Part shown: piece by piece, positions 58,681 through 64,000 of the stretch
How positions within the stretch are numbered: the stretch's first letter is position 1
Layout of the letters: each line of letters opens with the position of its first letter
DNA from: Rattus norvegicus
Lineage: Eukaryota; Chordata; Mammalia; Rodentia; Muridae
NCBI RefSeq assembly: GCF_036323735.1
Contig: NC_086022.1
Coordinates: forward strand, 73,331,702-73,395,701
Length of the DNA: 64,000 bases
Reading direction: 5' to 3'
The notes under the pieces: generated by a model
Told to the model about the DNA's origin: nothing
What the model saw: the letters and a program-made list of their open reading frames with translations, nothing else
Database searches by the model: none
Program-made: the position numbers and the translations under genes

Positions 58681-59960
58681 TAATGTGCATTTCTAAAAGG
58701 TTCCGGATAGACTTACATTAGAATTCAAAACACGAGTCAACAGCAAAAATGCTACGAAAAGATCAATTATTCTTTGAAACGATATTTAATACTGACTTTA
58801 AAATCATGTATTTAATCAAGTATTTTAACACTCAGCATGATGTTGGATACGACAGGTACACTCCATCAGAAGAGATTTTCCACTTTTCCGGGGCTGAGGT
58901 GATTATTAAATGGGTCGTAGGAAGTGTTACTGCTGACCTTCATGACACATGAGAATGGATTTTCCAGGCACGAAGGAAAAGGCAGTGTCTGCTAACAGCT
59001 TTGCTAGGATGTCAGTGGTAGGTAGTATCTGCGGATGAGATCACATTTACTCAAGATAATCAGCCTTTTCTATTGCTGATTCTCCTGACTGGAGCAAAGA
59101 ATGGTTGGTGCAGAAGAAAGAAAAGATAATGCAACAGAAAATCTTAGGCAAAGGGTTCTGGAAGAAAAGCAATCTTTAAATATAGTTTCAACTCTGCTTA
59201 ACTGTATCATTGTCTTTGCTGCAGGAGCAGTAAAAGTGGAAGGAAAGGCATGAGTGGTCACAGGAGCAAGATCTGTACTGAACACTACAGACCTGGAGAC
59301 CAGAGAGACACTGAATTATATGCTATGCATAAGATCATAAGCAATACATTTAGGTGAATTCTTGTATGTTACACACAATCTAGCAAGCCTTCTCTGAAGG
59401 CAAGTACTGTGTTATTAAAACAAAGTTTATAGGTTGTATTACTTAAGCATGTAGATCGCTGTAATATTATCCTCTCAACATTCCTACTAGAGGGTGTATG
59501 TAGCAGAGTTATGATAATCTGCTCAATAGCAAATGAATTTTGTTAAAAAATTAGGTTAAGAGCTAAAGAGAGTGGGCTGCCAGTTATTTAAGATGTACAA
59601 TTACTTATCTATACATAAAATTAAATGATTAATGAAAGTCATAGTAATAAGATATTAGATAGATTATATATAAAGCATTTGACTGGTTGTTAAACTGCCT
59701 TTTTAAACAGTATTTCTCTATATTTTACCACAAAAGGAATACACAATTTTAACTTTAAACAGCTAAAATAATATTCACAATACCAAGTCTTACAGTTTAG
59801 GCAATCTCTTGTTACCACTGGACTAAGGAGCCTTAGACAGTTAGAGTCTACTGTTACACAACATGTCAGTGCTTACTTTCAGCAGTGATTTCTAAAGACA
59901 GACTTAAAAGTGAGGAGAGATCAGACACAAAACAGGTTTTGCACAGGGGACACTTAATTT
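58681..59960. other. Intron sequence, nothing recognised
   Basis: AT-rich intron sequence with no exon or repeat that I can support. Confidence 0.5.
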
Positions 59961-59965
59961 AACTT

Positions 59966-59967
59966 AT

Positions 59968-59998
<31 letters not shown>

Positions 59999-60062
59999 GA
60001 AATATATATCTATGAAATGTATACGTATGTGTATGTATATGAAGTATATATTGTATGTGACA
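59966..60062. repeat. (TA)n-rich low-complexity block
   Basis: ta repeats with g interruptions, followed by atgtatacgtatgtg units. Confidence 0.9.
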
Positions 60063-60319
60063 GAATATAAATACAATAGTTACAGCAGGAGAGACGTGTA
60101 ATGGTGAACACATCTGACATAGGCCAGGCTTGTGAGAACTACAGAAGTGAAAACGTGAGAGATTTGTGATAACTAACCCTGCAGAAACCATCACATAAGT
60201 GCAGTTCTGAAAACAGCCTGAGATGTAAAAATACTACCTATGACATACTTGGTGGCAGTGAAGACTACAGAAGAAGGAAGAAAGAAGGAGGAATTAGAAA
60301 AAGAGAGGAAGGGCATCAG

Positions 60320-60695
60320 CTGGGAAAACATCAACGACTAAGACCATAGTTGTGATCCCTTCAAGATTCCAAACTCAAAACCTGATTCTCAGTGTGCTAT
60401 TATTTAAAGGTGGGGTGAGGTTGTACAGAAGTTATTAGGTAATCAGGGCACAGCAATGAACGGGTTTATGGACATTATAAGAGAGGCCCAGAAGGACTGA
60501 CTGTTCATTTCACTGTTTAAGACACACCAAGATACATTAGACGAAAAGATCCCTCAGCGGCATAAGGAATCTGCTGTAGTCCTGGCCTAGATTTGCCAGT
60601 CTGAGCAAGTATAAGAAATCAAATCCTGTTGTTTAGAATCTACCTGGCTTATGGCATGTTTTATAACATCCCAGAATGGACTAAGACACTAATTT
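60320..60695 (+). repeat. MLT1-like LTR (ERVL-MaLR)
   Basis: aaaggtggggtgaggttgta, gttattaggtaatcagggca, tatggacattataagagagg, then taagaaatcaaatcctgttg, tttagaatctacctggctta, tggactaagaca match the order and end of the ancient mammalian MLT1 LTR group. No internal region or partner LTR was seen. Confidence 0.65.
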
Positions 60696-61780
60696 TTCGG
60701 TCAATTACTTATCAGGCATACATCACGGTATCTAAGTGGGGAGAAGCTTGACAGCCTCTCCTACACCCAGAGTGGAGCCTTGAATACTTCACACAATGAA
60801 AGTTTTCCTGCAAATCGCCCCTCTTTAATATTAGGTCATCTTCTCCTCCTTCCTCTGCCTGAGGCACTTACTTTCTAAATGCAACTAGAAAGTGAGAGGA
60901 AAGAAGGATAGCTGCGGATGGAATGGAAAGGAAACTATGGGCTTACTGCTTGGCAGGAGTGGGGCTGGAAACACAGAAGGGTGGTAAGCACCAGAAAGCA
61001 CTATGATGAAACAGTTGAGAGAGGCCCAATACAGCACAAGTAAGGTTCATCTCTTATTTATGAACATGAACGAGCCGGAAGCATACATATAGGTTAATGC
61101 CAATTCTTCACCTTAGCAAATATAAAAGACTGGCTCACGGACAGTGAATTACTTTGTGTAATTTATTTGCTTTATGCTTCCCTCTGTGATTCAGCTGAGA
61201 CATAATACACAGAATTCAATAAGCACAGCCAGTGATAAATGCCATTAGGGTCACTAATAGGTTGTGTGCCCCTCCCAAGTTTTCTGGAACAAAGTGCAGC
61301 AATCTGTGCTCCATTGCCTGCTAGCAGAATTCTTAATTTCTGCTCTGCCTTTTTCCTGCATAGCTTTCCTTAAGGAAAGGACCAGGACAGAAAGCTTCTG
61401 AGTCTTATTCTATCCTGTAAGGCAAATGTTTTAACAGTACAAGCAGTGAGAACCTTCTGTCCCTACCTGCTTCTGGTTATCCCACTGCTTCCGTTCCTTT
61501 ATATAAACAATGATGCATGGTCTTAAAGAACAGAGGCTGAGTGTGGGCAGAGCGCTACAGCACTGAATAAACAGCCATAGTAGAGCAGTCCCAAGGAATG
61601 AAGCCAGATGATAAGAGTGTAAGCACAGATCCATGAAATCCTTTGTCACTGTATGGTAACTATTACTGATATTTAAAGGTGTCTTAGGGAGATACTTAAG
61701 GAAAATACAAAAGCAAACATTAAGTATCCTTGTGCAAAGAGGATCGCAAACAGAACTAAAATCAAACAGGAAAGTAAAAT
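60696..61780. other. Intron sequence, nothing recognised
   Basis: Mixed composition. No exon, SINE or tandem repeat was supported. Confidence 0.5.
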
Positions 61781-61786
61781 ATATAA

Positions 61787-61990
61787 GAGATGGGGATGAG
61801 AAATGGCTCAGCAGTTAAGAATACTGGCTGCTCTTCCAGAGGTCCCAATTCAATTCTGGGCAACCAAATGGCAGTTCACAACCTTCTACAATGGGATGAT
61901 CTGATGACATCTTCTACCATTAAAGCACACATGCTGACAGAGCACTCCTACATAAAATATATAAGTAAAATTTAAAATTAAAAGAGATAT
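61787..61990 (+). repeat. B2 SINE
   Basis: gggatgagaaatggctcagc, agttaagaatactggctgct, cttccagaggtcccaattca, atggcagttcacaaccttct, then an A-rich taaaatttaaaattaaaag tail. This is B2 order on the + strand, moderately diverged. Confidence 0.9.
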
Positions 61991-62129
61991 GACACCAATG
62001 GCTTGGAATTTGAGTATGTCAATGTGTACCTATATATACAGTACATTATCCATCCCCAAAGAGTTTTATGTTGGTCAATTTGATCGTCACCTCCCTCATG
62101 TTACTTTATGCTCTGGAGCAGATAATATA

Positions 62130-62760
62130 ACTGGCTAGTCCCCATCCTTGATCTTTTGTTCTGCATTTGTCCATTATTCCCAGGGTCTCCTTGCTGTCTT
62201 TTAGTTCTCTCAGAGTTCAGACATGTGACTGGCATCCCAGACTGGCCATTGGCTGCTTATCCTTTTTTCTGCACTGACTGGTTATTCACCCAGTACCCTT
62301 ATCTTACATGGCCGGCATGTAGTTTAATCTTACACCTCTCCTGAGCTCATAACCAAGTATTCAGCCACCTGCTCCCTGTCCCACCATCATGTAGCAGAGT
62401 TCTGCCCTAAACCCAGCCGCTCCTCTTTCAGCCTCAGTTAAAAACTCTTTTACAGTCATCTTTGACTTTTTCTTTCTTTTCATAACTGATTGTCCCACCA
62501 AGTCTATAGGCTCCTTTTCAAAATTTGTTACCTTGACTCCTTTAATGTTTCAGGGTATGATCCTGAAGGCATTCTACTATTCCAAATCCTTCAGTGTCTT
62601 CCCTTCTGACCCACAGTGATTTATTAATATTCCCTCTAAGGCCTTTCAAAAATCAACCCACAGGTACCACCCTTTCTGACTAATAAGTTCCCATCCTCAA
62701 ATATGACAGAGATTACTGGAAAGTTATCCATTATTTTTCCCTTCCCAACACACCTGATAT
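62130..62760 (+). repeat. Possible ancient L2 LINE body fragment
   Basis: Pyrimidine-rich text, including catctttgactttttctttc and cccaccaagtctataggctc, follows the style and order of mammalian L2 3' coding and UTR sequence. No clear ends, so tentative. Confidence 0.4.
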
Positions 62761-63379
62761 AATGTGACTTCTCATTCTCCCCTTTCCCCCCAATGGATGC
62801 TATGTCAGCTTATTTATGAACCACTCAAAGTCATATTTACCCCGTGGTTCTGACAACAAAATGCACCAGCATCAGTGGCATGGGAGGTGTGAAGTACCAG
62901 AAGCCTCACATGTAGACACAGACTTGCCTTTAACCCTGGACCACTCTCACTAGGCCCTGAGAACAAGTTGGCACGTCTTCTGGAGGTTGGAGAATAAGAA
63001 CGAAGAGTTGATACATAACTGTACAATCATCTCAGCTATAAACATATAAAACCCACTCATGTGACAAAAACATTTGTAAAACTATGATGCTGTTATATAA
63101 TAAGCAGTATATATTTTGTTTTTTTGTTTTCTTTTTTTGTTTCAATCTTTTTTGACAGAGGGCCTCAAGATGCTGGGAATATCTGGAGAATATAATTTTG
63201 CAGATGAGATGACTGGCAACTGAGGTCCCTAAGATCAGCCTCAGGTTGGAGATTGGTCAACACCAAAGAGACATAAATATATATGACTAGAAGGTCAATG
63301 TTTCAGCCAGCTCACAGGCAGTGCGCAGGGCTGTAGACTTAATCAGCAATAGACAGTGGCTTCGTGATCACATCTATTG

Positions 63380-63825
63380 TCCTAGTTTCCTTCTGTTGCT
63401 GTGATTATTCAATATGTTATCTAAAAGCATATTAGAGGAGCAAAGTGTTTATTTCCTAGTCCATGATGGAGGACTCGAGGAAGAAACCTGAAGGCAGTAC
63501 TCTTTATATTCTACACAGCATTCCTGCTGCCCAAGCAATTTGCAACCAAGAAAGAACAGTGGGAAGCAGGGGGAGCACGCCTTTCTGACTTGCTCAATGC
63601 CTCAGGCTCCACTTGCATTGTTGTGTGTGTGTGTGTGTGTGTGTGTTGAGGGCACCTACCTAGGATAGTCCCACCCACAGTAGGTGGGCCCTCTCCCACC
63701 AGACATCAGCAAAATAATTTTACAAAGATATAGCCATGAGTCTATCTAGCAAAGATAATTCTTCATGTGATGATCTCCCTTCCCAGGTGAGTCTAGGCTG
63801 TGTCAAGTTGACAGTAAAAACCTAA
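63380..63825 (+). repeat. Rodent interspersed repeat, family not named
   Basis: tttccttctgttgctgtgat, ctagtccatgatggaggact, agtcccacccacagtaggtg, ggccctctcccaccagacat, gtgatgatctcccttcccag and gtgtcaagttgacagtaaaa occur in the order of a very common murid repeat. A (GT)n run at 63622-63646 is embedded in it. Confidence 0.65.
63622..63646. repeat. (GT)12 microsatellite
   Basis: Uninterrupted GT units between a cattg and a tgaggg block. Confidence 0.95.
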
Positions 63826-64000
63826 CTAGGCCCTTCCTTCAATCTCTGCTCCATTTTTGTCCCTATATTTCTTTTAGACAGGAATAATTCTGAGTCAAAA
63901 TTTTTGAAGGTTGGTTGGTAACCCCATCTTTCCCCTGGTGACCCTATTTATCTACTGACAGTAGTTTCTTCAGTTTCAATCTCCCTAATGTTGGGCATTT

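Overview
The window is mammalian, almost certainly rat (Rattus norvegicus) or a very close relative. Two short exons on the minus strand read as consecutive coding exons of Tpk1, thiamin pyrophosphokinase 1. The repeats are murid and rat-type: ID SINEs, B1, B2 and B3 SINEs, young rat-type LINE-1 elements with GC-rich repeated 5' ends, older rodent LINE-1 tails, and a decayed class II (ERVK, betaretrovirus-like) provirus fragment. There is no operon, no CRISPR array, no tRNA or rRNA gene, and no sign of prokaryotic or phage DNA.

Layout in + coordinates. 1-5240: decayed LINE-1 (+) running off the left edge. 5241-6737: intron. 6738-6833: Tpk1 exon (-), protein residues about 87-118. 6834-52970: one 46,137-bp Tpk1 intron. 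52971-53043: preceding Tpk1 exon (-), residues about 62-86. 53044-64000: part of the next intron upstream, with scattered SINEs, an MLT1-like LTR and microsatellites. No further Tpk1 exon was recognised at either end.

The large intron holds a full-length LINE-1 with both reading frames open on the + strand (12087-19072, antisense to Tpk1). Next to it lies an ERVK pol-env remnant (about 19190-21488), followed by a perfect ten-copy 16-bp minisatellite (24715-24874) and many SINEs. At 41918-52225 there is a nest: a second full-length LINE-1 with both frames open (about 42775-49625, sense to Tpk1) has landed inside the ORF2 end of an older 5'-truncated LINE-1. Both insertions are flanked by 15-bp target-site duplications that can be read directly.

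How the parts work together: Tpk1 makes the thiamine pyrophosphate cofactor. Its DFDS motif and its next acidic motif are coded on the two exons separated by this intron. The LINE-1 copies are independent mobile elements. ORF1 is an RNA-binding chaperone and ORF2 an endonuclease/reverse transcriptase, and the SINEs depend on such LINE-1 machinery. I found no new gene system. The points most worth a second look are the two open LINE-1 copies, their nesting and inverted arrangement, a well-formed cryptic exon at 9947-10029, and the minisatellite.
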